Assembly: GCF_019279795.1 (NCBI RefSeq)
Contig: NC_056743.1
Location: forward strand, 923,472,936 to 923,536,935
Direction: 5' to 3'
From: Protopterus annectens
Taxonomy: Eukaryota > Chordata > Ceratodontiformes > Protopteridae
DNA length: 64,000 nucleotides
Positions 53,048-62,391 of the stretch are shown here, piece by piece (the stretch's first letter is position 1; the number at the start of each line of letters is the position of its first letter). Position numbers and translations under genes: made by a program. Below the pieces are notes generated by a model. It saw only the letters and a list, made by a program, of their open reading frames with translations, was not told where the DNA came from and did no database searches.

Positions 53048-55610
53048 CATTTTGGTACTAAAATGAACCTGGAGTAAGTTCCAGATCCTATCTGGTCTGC
53101 TGGGACGGACTGGAGGACTCTTTTTAAAAGCAACTTGTTGATCTTCTCAGTTGGCTGATCCCTGTGATTGGGTGGTACATCTGGGATCTTCTTGGGAACA
53201 AACGGTGGAAGGGAAAAGGGTATGATATGGCCTCTGGTAACAACTCTTTGTACCCACTTGTCTTGAGTGATATTTAGCCAGGCTTGTGGATACAAAGAAA
53301 TGCGACCCCTGACTGGCCCCAGAGAAATGCAGTCGGGCCTCACATCAGGAGCGCTGATAAGGCCGTCCCCGAAAAGAATCACGACCTTGTTGGTATTGTG
53401 GACCGCCCCTGCCTCTAGGGTGATGTCTCCCATTTCCTCCTCTGCCTCTGAAGGAGGGTTCACCCTGTGTGTCTGGAAAGACCCTCTGGGACTTTCTGAA
53501 CCACATTTTAGCGCCCCTTTGACCTTTGGAGTATGGTCGAGAGGGAACAGTAAAACGTACTCCCACGGCAGAAAGCGTCGTTCCTTCTTGCTCACACTGA
53601 GTGAGTGTGTCCTTCACCTTAGAACCAAACAATGAGGAACCATCAAAATGGGTGCTGGTGAAAGTAGACGAACAGTTCCACAAAATTACACAAGCACATC
53701 CAGGAGTGACACCTCAGGGCAACTCCTGAACCCGCTGCTCTACTCGCTCTATCAACTGCATAGGAGATAAGCCGCACAGAGGAGTTAACTATAGAATTTA
53801 TGGTGGACAACTGAGCAGAGATCTTGTCAGGGACTCCTTCAGTACACACACCTTGTATAGAATCTCCTAACTCCTTGAGGACATCCCTCTGTAATCTCGT
53901 GAAGTGAGTGAGATAGTTCAATGATCGAAGGGTAAATGCTGCTGAACTAAAGATATGCTTCCCAAATCTATCCATCTGTTGAGAATCCTTATTTGGCAGA
54001 TGAACAGAGGAAGAAGTCTCCACCAGCTCCTTCTTTGTGGCCTCCGCCACCACCATGGCATCTAGGAGAACGCCCGTAGATAAAAACTCTTTACCAGGAG
54101 GGGTAGACAGAAACTTATTGGGTCTCCTGGTGACTGGCTCCATGGCATCAGGAGTATCCCACACGTTCGACTAACTAGATCCATCAGTTCGTCAAAAGGT
54201 GGAGACACCCAAGAGGCAGAAGGTTGAGACCCGAAAGCCTTCAGGTACACCAACTCCTCATCAGAAGGGTTGACAGTGGGCCAGTCGCATCTCTGCTTAA
54301 GAAACTCCAAGATGTCCACGAAGGAGACATCATCAGAGGACGACTTGGGGGACCCTTCCAACTCCTCAAAGTCAGTGTCCGATGTCAAGGATTCATCCTG
54401 GGAGTCAACATGCTTCCTCTTACATAGCCTCTTTCGGGGAGGCTCCTTGAAAGGGCATTCCATGGAGGCCTTGGAAGAGTGGGGGCCACCAGCCGATGGC
54501 TCCTAAGGCTGAGGGTCTCTGCTGTCTCCAGAGAGAGAGTAGGAGCTGAGACCAAAGTGGGTGGTCTCGGGGGAAGAGTGCTGGTACCTCTGGTAGGGAC
54601 TGGAGAATAAGACAGCATGCTTCTCGTCATCTCAAACACTGACCTTTCCAGCTCCGAAGACCTCCCCCGCTCCAAAGAGACAAAGGTTGATGTCGGAGCC
54701 AGAGACGTTGGCTCCGAGATAGATGGAGGGTCTGAGCTCACCCTGGCTGATGCACTAAGATGAAGGCTCGGAACCGAAGATCGATTCCAACCCTCCCTGT
54801 CGGTGCCGACAGGAGAGGTTCGGCTCCTGGACAAGACAGATGGCACCAAGCGTGTCAGAGCTGAACCCGGCTCAAAAGCAGCAACAAAGGGAGCTGGAAC
54901 CGATAGTACCTCCGGTGGCACCAAGCACTCTGGCTCTGAAGGGCCAACATGGCTTGGAGGAGGAATAGCAGACAAGGGCATAGCTGGATCGCGTGGCTCC
55001 GGAGCCGAATGTGTCGGAGCCAACAATAAAACTGGTAAGGCAGACAACTTCAGGAGTCTCAACACTACCCTCTCCAAATCTTCTTCCGAAAGGCTCCTGG
55101 AAGATATGGAAGACATAGTAGGGGATCTTGATCTAGGGGGCACAGGAGACTTCAGTAACATGGAAACCGGTAGGGAATCCACAGACCATCTCCGAGTAGC
55201 AGATTCAATTGCTGATTCAATCGGTTCAGAGGTCGGCTACGAAACACTTGGAACTAACTCTGACACCACAATGGTGCTCTCCTTCGGCTCCAAAGGCAGT
55301 GGAGTCGAGGTGGCAGATTTTGACTGTTTAGAAGGTGGCTCCGAGACACCAGCCAGTGCCAGAGAAGGCCTTTTTAAAAACTTAGATTTGCCAGACTTGG
55401 AGGAAGCTGAAGAACTGGATAGAACTTCCTCAAAAGATGGTTTTAGTAGACCCTTGAGCATAAGCTTGTTCTTTCTCTCCTGTAACACCTTAGGAGAGAA
55501 AGCATGTCAGAACAAGCACGATTCCTTCAGGTGGATAACCCCTAAACAGTAGACACAGTTACTGTGGCCATCCGTTAAAGACATCTTTTGGGAGCATTTC
55601 ATGCACTTCT
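53048..55610 (-). pseudogene. DIRS 6 gag
   Basis: The N-terminus holds KKCMKCSQKMSLTDGHSN and the knuckle CVYCLGVIHLKESC (55516-55557). Next come NKLMLKGLLKPSFEEVL, a long Ser/Pro-rich region (55182-54385) with RSLSEEDLERVVLRLLKL, then PPRKRLCKRKHVDSQDES (54440), SSDDVSFVDILEFL, the core FTLRSLNYLTHFTRLQRDVL, RLISYAVDRASRAAGSGVAL, DGSSLFGSKVKDTLTQCEQE and RG-rich repeats (53500-53380), and finally the stretch leading into RT (RISLYPQAWLNITQDKWVQR). Breaks occur near 55500, 55200, 54400, 54170 and 53640. The start codon is not certain because an (AC)n array sits just upstream. Confidence 0.8.
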
Positions 55611-55692
<82 letters not shown>

Positions 55693-55703
55693 ACACACAC
55701 ACA
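55611..55703. repeat. (AC)n microsatellite at the gag start of DIRS 6
   Basis: About 93 bp of AC with one AT interruption (55687). It lies immediately 5' of the Gag knuckle region and has likely replaced or displaced the original start codon. Confidence 0.97.
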
Positions 55704-56410
55704 AGAAAAAGAAGAAGGAGGGGAGAGGACTAGGTCCTCTAACTAAAATGGGCCTAGCCCTACAGAAGGAAGTACCACGAGGACTATGTCCTCTAATTTA
55801 AACAGGCCTAGCCCGGTGGAACAGAAAACTACATCTTCTAATTTAAACAGACCAGAAAACGCACCCACACAGAAAACTGTAAATAACTCTAGGTGGTAAG
55901 AACTTTTAGGACCTGTAACTAAAACAGGCCTAACCGTACAGAAGGAAGTACCACGAGGACTAGGTCCTCTAACTTAAACGGGTCTAGCTCGGTGGAACAG
56001 AAGACTAGGTCTTATAATTTAAACAGACCAAAAAACGCATGCACACAGAAAACTGTATATAATATGTGGTAACAATTTGAAGAAAATAACTAATGTACTA
56101 AGGGAGGAACTCCAACCCTTAGCAAATAACCAGCGGATCCCCACCAAAAATACAATCTCAGATTAGGAAACTAAGCTGCCAATAACGGTCTAGAAAAAAA
56201 CAACTGAATAACAGGATCCCCTGTTAACTAGCAGCGGAAAACCGCCACAAACTAACAAACTACCTGATAAGGAAAAAAGCGCAATGGCGCCTACAAAGAA
56301 CTCTAAACTGGCACACAGGATACCAAACTAACAACAAGTTTAAGCTAAGAATGCACCGAAAAGGGCAAACAACACTACTGCCTAGGATAACAGCACCATA
56401 GAAAACAGTA
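55704..56410 (-). promoter_or_regulatory. DIRS 6 leader with about 176-bp duplication and CCTCTAA motif repeats
   Basis: ACAGAAGGAAGTACCACGAG starts at 55760 and again at 55936, and the next 120 bp match closely. Six motif copies related to GTCCTCTAAYTTAAACGGGC occur at about 55735, 55787, 55832, 55912, 55967 and 56012, five of them near a palindrome-like AGGACTAGGTCCT or its variant. The same motif is in the leader of DIRS 3a. The leader is cut by an RTE LINE from 56411. Confidence 0.65.
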
Positions 56411-58277
56411 ATAACTTCTTCTTTTTCTTTTGGCTGCTCCCATCAGGGGTTGCCACAGCAGATCAACTGTTTCCATTTCTTCCTGTCCTCTGCATATTGC
56501 TCTGTCACACCAACCACCTGCATGTCCTCTCTCACCACATCCATAAACCTTATCTTAGGGCTTCCTCTTTTCCTGTTACGTGGCAGCTTAATCCTTAACA
56601 TCTTTTTCCCAATATACTCTGCATCCCTCCTCAGCACATGTCCAAACCAATGTAATCTTGCCTCTCTGGCTTTGTCTCCAAACCTTCCAACCTGGGCTGA
56701 CGCTCTAATATACTTATTCTTAATCCTGTCCATCCTCGTTGCACCCAGTGCAAATCTTACATCTTCAACTCTGCCAAGTCAAGCTCTTACTCCTGCCTTT
56801 TTGTGAGTGCCACTGTCTCCAGCCCATATAACATAGCTGGTCTCACTACCCTCTTGTAGACCTTCCCTTTCACACTTACTGGTACTCATCTGTCACAAAT
56901 TACTCCTGACACTCTTCTCCACCCACTCCATCTTGCCTGTACTCTCTTCTTCAACTCTCTTCCACACTCACCATTACTCTGAACTGTTGATCCCAAGTAG
57001 TTAAACTCATCCACCTTCGCCACCTCTACTCCCTGCATCCTCACCATTCCTCTATCCTCCCTCTCATTCACACACACATATATTCTGTCTTAGTCCTGCT
57101 GACCTTCATTCCTCTTCTCTCTAGAGCATATCTCCACTTCTCTATGGTCTCCACCACCTGTTCCCTACTCTCACTACAGATCACAATGTCATCGGCAAAC
57201 ATCATAGTCCACGGGGACTCCTGTCTAATCTCGTCTGTCAACCTGCCCATCACCATTACAAATAAGAAAGGGCTCAGAGCTGAACCTTGATGTAATCCCA
57301 CCTCCACCTTAAACGTATCCATCACTCCCACCGCAGACCTCACTGCTGTCACACTACCCTCGTACATATCCTGTACCACACTTACATACTTCTCTGACAC
57401 TCCTGACTTCCTCATACAGTACCACAACTCCTCTCTAGGCACCCTGTCATATGCTTTCTCTAAATCCACAAAGACACAATGCAACTCCTTCTGACATTCT
57501 CTGTACTTCTCCATCAACACTCTCAAAGCAAACATCGCATCTGTAGTTCTCTTTCCTGGCATACTGCTGATCACTAATCATCACCTCCCTTCTTAACCTA
57601 GCTTCCACTACTCTTTCCCATAAGTTCGTGCTGTGACTGATCAATTTAATCCCTCTGTAGTTACTACAGCTCTGCACATCACACTTATTCTTAGAAATCG
57701 GTACCAAAACACTTTCTCTCCATTCCTCAGGCATCCTTTCACTTTCCAAGATTTCATTAAACAATCTAGTTAAAAACTCCACTGCCATTTCACCTAAACA
57801 CCTCCATGCTTCCACGGGTATGTCATCTGGACTAACAGCCTTTCCATTCTTCATCCTCTTCATAGCTATCCTTACTTCCTCCTTGCTAATCCACTGCACT
57901 TCATGATTCACTATCCGCACATCATCCAACCTTCTCTCCCTCTCACTCTCTTCATTCATCAGCCCCTCAAAGTACTCCTTCCATCTGCTCAACACACTCT
58001 CCTCACTTGTGAGTATGTTTTCCTCATTATCCTTTATCACCCTTACCTGCTGCATATCTTTACTAGCTCGGTCCCCCTGTCTAGCCAATCGGTACAGGTC
58101 CTTTTCTCCCTCCTTAGTGTCCAACCTTTTATATAACTCGTCATACGCCTTATCCTTAGCCAGCTCTCTCTTTGCCATGCACCTCATCTCCTTATACTCT
58201 TGTCTACTTTCTTCATCTCTCTGACAATCCCACTTCTTCTTCGCCAACCTTTGTCTGTATACTCTCCTGTAATACAA
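56411..58277 (-). mobile_element. RTE-type LINE, 5'-truncated, inserted in DIRS 6
   Basis: The minus strand runs from RT N-terminus (58277) to the 3' end (about 56411), which closes with GGCAACCCCTGATGGGAGCA and (AAG)n. The endonuclease is missing. The ends fit inside the DIRS 6 leader/left ITR, whose halves resume on both sides. The 3' end resembles the SINE tail (GCGACCCCTAACCGGGAAAA and GCCGAAAG). Confidence 0.85.
56443..58277 (-). pseudogene. RTE-type reverse transcriptase ORF, broken
   Basis: The first frame (58277-57447) has WISKEEVRIAMKRMKNGKAV, PDDIPVEAWRCLGEMAVEFL, MPEEWRESVLVPISKNKCDV and CSNYRGIKLISHSTNLWERV. After a frameshift near 57570 the second frame (57574-57068) has MPGKRTTDAMFALRVLMEKY, LHCVFVDLEKAYDRVPREEL (catalytic Asp of VDLEKAYD), VEVGLHQGSALSPFLFVMVM and PWTMMFADDIVICSESREQV (active site FADD). 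Then follow VDEFNYLGSTVQSNGECGRE (57000) and, by 56733-56443, KAREARLHWFGHVLRRDAEY. Frame breaks near 57570, 57070 and 56880-56740 inactivate it. The motifs are typical of RTE-clade elements of vertebrates. Confidence 0.9.
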
Positions 58278-58282
58278 ATTTT

Positions 58283-58503
58283 AAATAGAAGAATTTTGAC
58301 ACTTAGCCAGAGCCAAGAGAAGCACAACCGAACTCGTTGACACGGCAAATGAGATCTGGGGATTGTACTGGTACACTATGGGATACCTGCTTAGCCACGA
58401 GCCAACTAGAAGTCTTCAAGCTTGTAAATCGGCAGAGTCAGAGCCGAGGATCGGCTCCGAACCCATATGTAAAAATGAAGGTGAGATTGGACTACACAAC
58501 ATA
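58283..58503 (-). repeat. Left ITR of DIRS 6
   Basis: It matches the right ITR at 49956-50170 as inverted copy and the left ITR of DIRS 3a. The outer edge CTACACAACATA at about 58493-58503 reappears in complement at the junction in the complementary region. Its inner side is cut by the RTE LINE near 58280. Confidence 0.85.
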
Positions 58504-58722
58504 ATAAGTTTTAAATCCTCCAACTCCTTACCTTTTTCCTGTAGGAACTTGAACAAATCTGCAGCAGCAGTATCAAACAAGCACTTGTTATCCAGAGAGG
58601 CATCCATCAACTTTGCCTTAATGTCATCAGACATTGAAGGTTGAAGTTGGAGCCAGGAATAAATCCTCAGTACAGAACCAGAAGCTGCAGCTCTGGAAGA
58701 AGCATCTGCTGCATAATAAAGT
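58503..58722 (-). pseudogene. DIRS 5 gag fragment (between two inserted DIRS elements)
   Basis: The minus strand reads YAADASSRAAASGSVLRIYS then MSDDIKAKLMDASLDNKCLF and DLFKFLQEKGKELEDLK, aligned with Gag of DIRS A (CRAAVTDSVIRRHAWL, LPDHVKVKLLDAPLQHDTLF, LKKMEDKAKSMQTVKDFL). On its left it ends at the DIRS 6 left ITR edge, and the next Gag residues are found at 49955. On its right it ends at the DIRS A right ITR edge; the rest of gag should lie beyond the window. Confidence 0.75.
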
Positions 58723-58918
58723 ACAGTTGTGTATGCTTACCATAAATGTAGATGTTCAAGTGTATTCACTGTTGCAGTCATTACATTTGGGTAATCCTGC
58801 TGACAGGTTGCCCTCAGCCGGCCTGAATTCCAAATTCTTGGGTCCTGCGTCGGCTGCTGTCGCCCCTTCCCTGACGTCAGGTTGTCAGGGGTATAAAAGA
58901 AGCAGCCAACGCCATTTT
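58722..58918. repeat. Right ITR of DIRS A
   Basis: The outer edge GTACAGTTGTGTATGCTTAC begins at about 58725. TGTTGCAGTCATTACATTTG and the following 150 bp match, inverted, the left ITR of DIRS 2 to GCCATTTTCTT. It carries a CRE at 58872-58879 and TATAAAAG at 58892-58899. A (TA)n array starts where the homology ends. Confidence 0.85.
58872..58899 (+). promoter_or_regulatory. CRE and TATA box in the DIRS A terminal repeat
   Basis: The palindrome TGACGTCA (58872-58879) is followed after 12 nt by TATAAAAG (58892-58899). The identical pair and spacing occur in the DIRS 2 left ITR on the minus strand (39134-39161). In this right-hand copy the promoter faces into the element, antisense to its genes. 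Confidence 0.65.

Positions 58919-58960
<42 letters not shown>
58919..58960. repeat. (TA)n microsatellite, left of SINE
   Basis: About 40 bp of TA between the DIRS A ITR and a SINE. Confidence 0.95.
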
Positions 58961-59410
<450 letters not shown>

Positions 59411-59540
59411 CGGGTGGGTAACCTGGACTGCAACAGTGAATACACTTGAACATCTACATTTATGGTAAGTGTACACAACTGTACTATGGTCTTCGTGTTT
59501 CACTGTTGCAGTCATTACATTTGGGTAGAGTGCCAAAGCT
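59411..59540. repeat. Internal complementary region of DIRS A
   Basis: TGCAACAGTGAATACACTTG through ATTTATGGTAAGTGTACACA and ACTGTACTA is the complement of the right ITR edge (58725-58780). It is directly followed by the left-edge sequence TGGTCTTCGTGTTTCACTGT and TGCAGTCATTACATTTGGGT. The junction is at about 59485. Confidence 0.85.
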
Positions 59541-59578
59541 ATAGTTGGGAGGCTGGAGCTAAACAGCATTAGGAGCGG

Positions 59579-60109
59579 CTATGAGGCCCTGCAGAACTGC
59601 AGTGGCAAAGCCTGCCCTGGATTTAGAGTAGAGTGCAGATGATAGTGCTTTGTAAAGGTGTGCACTGAACTCCAAATAGCCGCCTCTAAAATGTCTTTGG
59701 TTGGTACTCCCCTGAGAAAGGCTGCTGAAGTGGCTGAAGCTCTGGTGGAATGTGGCCTAATGCCCTTAGGCTCTGGCTTGCCATGGTGTAAATAGCAGAA
59801 ACTAAAGCAGTGGCCTATCCACTTTGAAATAGTCTGCTTTGAGATAGCCTTTCCTTGTGATCCTGCAGCATATGCCACTAGTAATTGCTCTGTCTTCCTG
59901 AAAACTTTGGTTCTGTCCAAGTAGAATCTAAGCTGTCTGTGTACATCCAAAGAATGCAGAATTCTCTCCCCCTTGTTCTGTGGATTTGCATAAAAAGTTG
60001 GCAGATGAATAGTTTGGTTAAAAGCCACACTTGACACCACCTTAGGCATAAATGTTGGGTTTGTCCTCAGCGAGACCCTGTCTGGATAAAAAATGTTAAA
60101 AGGTTCCAC
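59579..60109 (-). CDS. DIRS A tyrosine recombinase, C-terminal catalytic part
   Basis: A 176-codon frame carries the catalytic core after the first arginine: FYPDRVSLRTNPTFMPKVVS (residues 8-27), RILHSLDVHRQLRFYLDRTK, KAISKQTISKWIGHCFSFCY, then RPHSTRASATSAAFLRG (His120, Arg123) and TFTKHYHLH (nucleophile Tyr156). It ends at a stop after QFCRAS. Upstream, the frame of the 774-codon pol ORF contains the first arginine region but leaves this frame by one base near 60105. One small indel therefore splits an otherwise complete recombinase. The enzyme would join circular element DNA to the genome by strand exchange, without target duplication. It may still be a pseudogene unless expressed by frameshifting. 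Confidence 0.85.
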   Translation of the reverse strand: MEPFNIFYPDRVSLRTNPTFMPKVVSSVAFNQTIHLPTFYANPQNKGERILHSLDVHRQLRFYLDRTKVFRKTEQLLVAYAAGSQGKAISKQTISKWIGHCFSFCYLHHGKPEPKGIRPHSTRASATSAAFLRGVPTKDILEAAIWSSVHTFTKHYHLHSTLNPGQALPLQFCRAS

Positions 60110-62391
60110 AGCATGAGGGCCTGTAGCTCTGAAACTCGTCCTGCAGAAGTTATTGCTAGGAGCAGAGTTGTTTTCCAGGATAAAAACTTTATACCAGGAG
60201 TAGCAGCTGGCTCAAAAGGAGGCAGGGTGAGTTTTTCCAAGACATAGTTGAGGTCCCATGCAGGTATTGGTGATCTCCTTGGAGGCCTTAAATTTTTGGC
60301 TCCTCTGAGGTACTGCTTTAATAAAGGATAAGAGAAGATTGGTGGCTCTGTATTGTAATGAGCCGAAATTGCAGAAGCATGAATTTTAATTGAGGAAAAA
60401 GATAGGCCTTTGTCCAGCATCTCAGTTAAGTATTGCAAAATCTGAGGAATATTTGGTACAGCTGTATCAGTTCCTTGTGCCTGGTTCCAAGCACAGAATC
60501 TCTTCCATTTCCCAGCATAAGATTTTCTACTACTAGGTCTTCTGGCTTCCAAAATGACATCCATCACAGCTTTACTGAGAGGTGTGTTTTGTATGACTAC
60601 ATTATCCGCCATGCTGCCAGGTTTAAAGTTCTGAGTTGGATGTGCAGGATCTGATTGTTTTTGCTGGGACAGTAGATGAGGTATCTGAGGTAAGGTCCAA
60701 GCTGGGCATTGAGACAAGTTCCTTAGGACTGGATACCAGTACTGGTAGGGCCAGTCTGGGGCAATCAGTATCATCTTTGGCTTCTCCTGTCTGACCTTTA
60801 GGAGCACCTTGGGGAGGAGAGACAGTGGAGGAAAGGCATATACTGATAGGTTTTTCCAGCTGAAAGATAGGGCATCCACTTTCAATGCTTCTCTGTGATA
60901 AGTCCTTGTGAAGAATCTTTTTAGTTGGTAGTTGTGAGGGGAGGCAAATAGATCTATGTCCGGGCATCCCCATTTCCTTGTTATCAAGCTGAAGACTTGT
61001 GGATCCAGCTGCCACTCATGGGGATCCATGAGGTTTCTGCTTAGTTCATCTGCCAGAGTGTTTTCCTTTCCTGGCAGGAATTGTGCCTGCAGATGTACTT
61101 GGTAAGTCAATGCTGTGTCCCACAAAGTCATGGTTAGTCTGCAAAGGGGGTAAGAATGTGTGCCCCCCTGCTTGTTTATATACCACATGACTGTGGTGTT
61201 GTTGTCTGTCTTTATCAGTAGTTGTCCCGGATGAAGTAGGTCCTTGAAGGCTGTCAGGGCATTTTGAACAGCTAACATCTCTTTTTGATTGATATGCAGA
61301 TGCATTTGGTTTGAGGACCATGTGCCCTGAATGCATCTTCCTGCCATGTGGGCCCCCCAGGCATAATCTGATGCATCCGTTGTTAGTGTCTGCCTGGCTG
61401 GGGGTAATGTGAATGGCTGTCCCTTGTTCTGGTGACAAGCCTTCACCCAAAATCTAAACTCCTGTTGCAGGCAGGGAATGAGAGTAATCATTGTTTCCAG
61501 GCTGTGGCAATGTTGAGTCCAAACACTTTTTAGGTACCATTTAAGTTTCCTCATATGCAGTCTTGCATATGGAATTAGTAGGATGCAGGATGCCATGAAG
61601 CCCAAAGCCTGCAGAATTTTTCTTGCAGATAACTGGGCTTTTGTTGCCAACATTTTGAAATAGGTAGTCAGTTGCCTTTGTTTGTCTGGTGTGAGATAAG
61701 CCATCTGGGCAGTTGTATTTAAGCTTGCACCCAGGAATATTATCTCTTGAGAGGGTACTAGTTTTGATTTCTTTTCGTTGACTGTGTACCCTAGGCATGT
61801 TAGACGTCTTTGCACAAATGCCAGATGTTGTAGAAGCATGTCCTTGTTCTCTGCTTGAATTAGACAGTCGTCCAAGTAAGGATATATTTGTATTCCTCTT
61901 TGTCTGCAGAATGCAATTTCTGGTGCCAGGCACTTTGTAAAGACCCTGGGCATAGTAGATAAGCCAAAGGGCAGTGCAGAGAATTGGTAATGCATTGAGC
62001 CAGCCTTGAATCTGAGGTATCTTCTGCATGATTGTCTGATTGGGACATGCAGGTATGCCTCTTTTAGATCTAAAGTCACAAGCCAAGCATTCTTGCCCAG
62101 CATGGGCAGAAGCTGCTGCAAAGTCAACATTTTGAATTTTGGTATATCCAGGAATGTGTTCAGAATAGATAGGTCCAGTATTGGTCTCCAGGCCTTGTCC
62201 TTTCTGGGTATCAAGAACAGTCTTGAGTAAAATCCTTGTCCCTGCTCTTGCTCTGGTACTTGTTGAATGGCCCCCATGTCCATGAGGGATGAGACTTGTT
62301 TTTGTGCCTCTGTCCATTGATTTTTTGTCAAATCTGGCCATCCTTTTGCCTTTGGCAAGGTATGGAAATGGAACTTGTAGCCTTGTGACAC
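60067..62391 (-). CDS. DIRS A pol: reverse transcriptase, RNase H and recombinase N-terminus
   Basis: This is an open frame of 774 codons. RT: GFYSRLFLIPRKDKAWRPIL (residues 53-72), VTLDLKEAYLHVPI (motif A, about 105-118), FSALPFGLSTMPRVFTKCL (motif B) and IQIYPYLDDCLI (active site YLDD at 172-175). RNase H: LTTDASDYAWGAHMAG (Asp near 339), NQKEMLAVQNAL (Glu near 371), LLIKTDNNTTVMWYINKQGG (Asp near 395), NTLADELSRNLM (Asp near 448). A linker with IDLFASPHNYQL and MILIAPDWPYQYW follows, then the recombinase N-terminal helices (RRPSSRKSYAGKWKRFCAW) and AITSAGRVSELQAL (first Arg at 752). All RT and RNase H catalytic residues are present. The true start may be upstream, because Gag and Pol overlap in DIRS elements. 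Confidence 0.9.
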   Translation of the reverse strand: MSQGYKFHFHTLPKAKGWPDLTKNQWTEAQKQVSSLMDMGAIQQVPEQEQGQGFYSRLFLIPRKDKAWRPILDLSILNTFLDIPKFKMLTLQQLLPMLGKNAWLVTLDLKEAYLHVPIRQSCRRYLRFKAGSMHYQFSALPFGLSTMPRVFTKCLAPEIAFCRQRGIQIYPYLDDCLIQAENKDMLLQHLAFVQRRLTCLGYTVNEKKSKLVPSQEIIFLGASLNTTAQMAYLTPDKQRQLTTYFKMLATKAQLSARKILQALGFMASCILLIPYARLHMRKLKWYLKSVWTQHCHSLETMITLIPCLQQEFRFWVKACHQNKGQPFTLPPARQTLTTDASDYAWGAHMAGRCIQGTWSSNQMHLHINQKEMLAVQNALTAFKDLLHPGQLLIKTDNNTTVMWYINKQGGTHSYPLCRLTMTLWDTALTYQVHLQAQFLPGKENTLADELSRNLMDPHEWQLDPQVFSLITRKWGCPDIDLFASPHNYQLKRFFTRTYHREALKVDALSFSWKNLSVYAFPPLSLLPKVLLKVRQEKPKMILIAPDWPYQYWYPVLRNLSQCPAWTLPQIPHLLSQQKQSDPAHPTQNFKPGSMADNVVIQNTPLSKAVMDVILEARRPSSRKSYAGKWKRFCAWNQAQGTDTAVPNIPQILQYLTEMLDKGLSFSSIKIHASAISAHYNTEPPIFSYPLLKQYLRGAKNLRPPRRSPIPAWDLNYVLEKLTLPPFEPAATPGIKFLSWKTTLLLAITSAGRVSELQALMLWNLLTFFIQTGSR

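Noticed and set aside
54803..55552. 249-codon plus-strand frame opposite DIRS 6 gag
   Set aside because: It is the antisense reading of a Ser/Pro-rich gag segment, with no recognisable domain and biased by that composition.
57903..58224. Plus-strand Leu/Ser-rich frames resembling a membrane protein
   Set aside because: They are the antisense of the RTE reverse transcriptase linker. The hydrophobic look comes from the complement of Glu/Lys/Arg codons.
60067..62391. Endogenous retrovirus or LTR retrotransposon pol
   Set aside because: There is no protease, no DDE integrase and no direct LTRs. Inverted terminal repeats, a complementary region and a tyrosine recombinase define DIRS elements.
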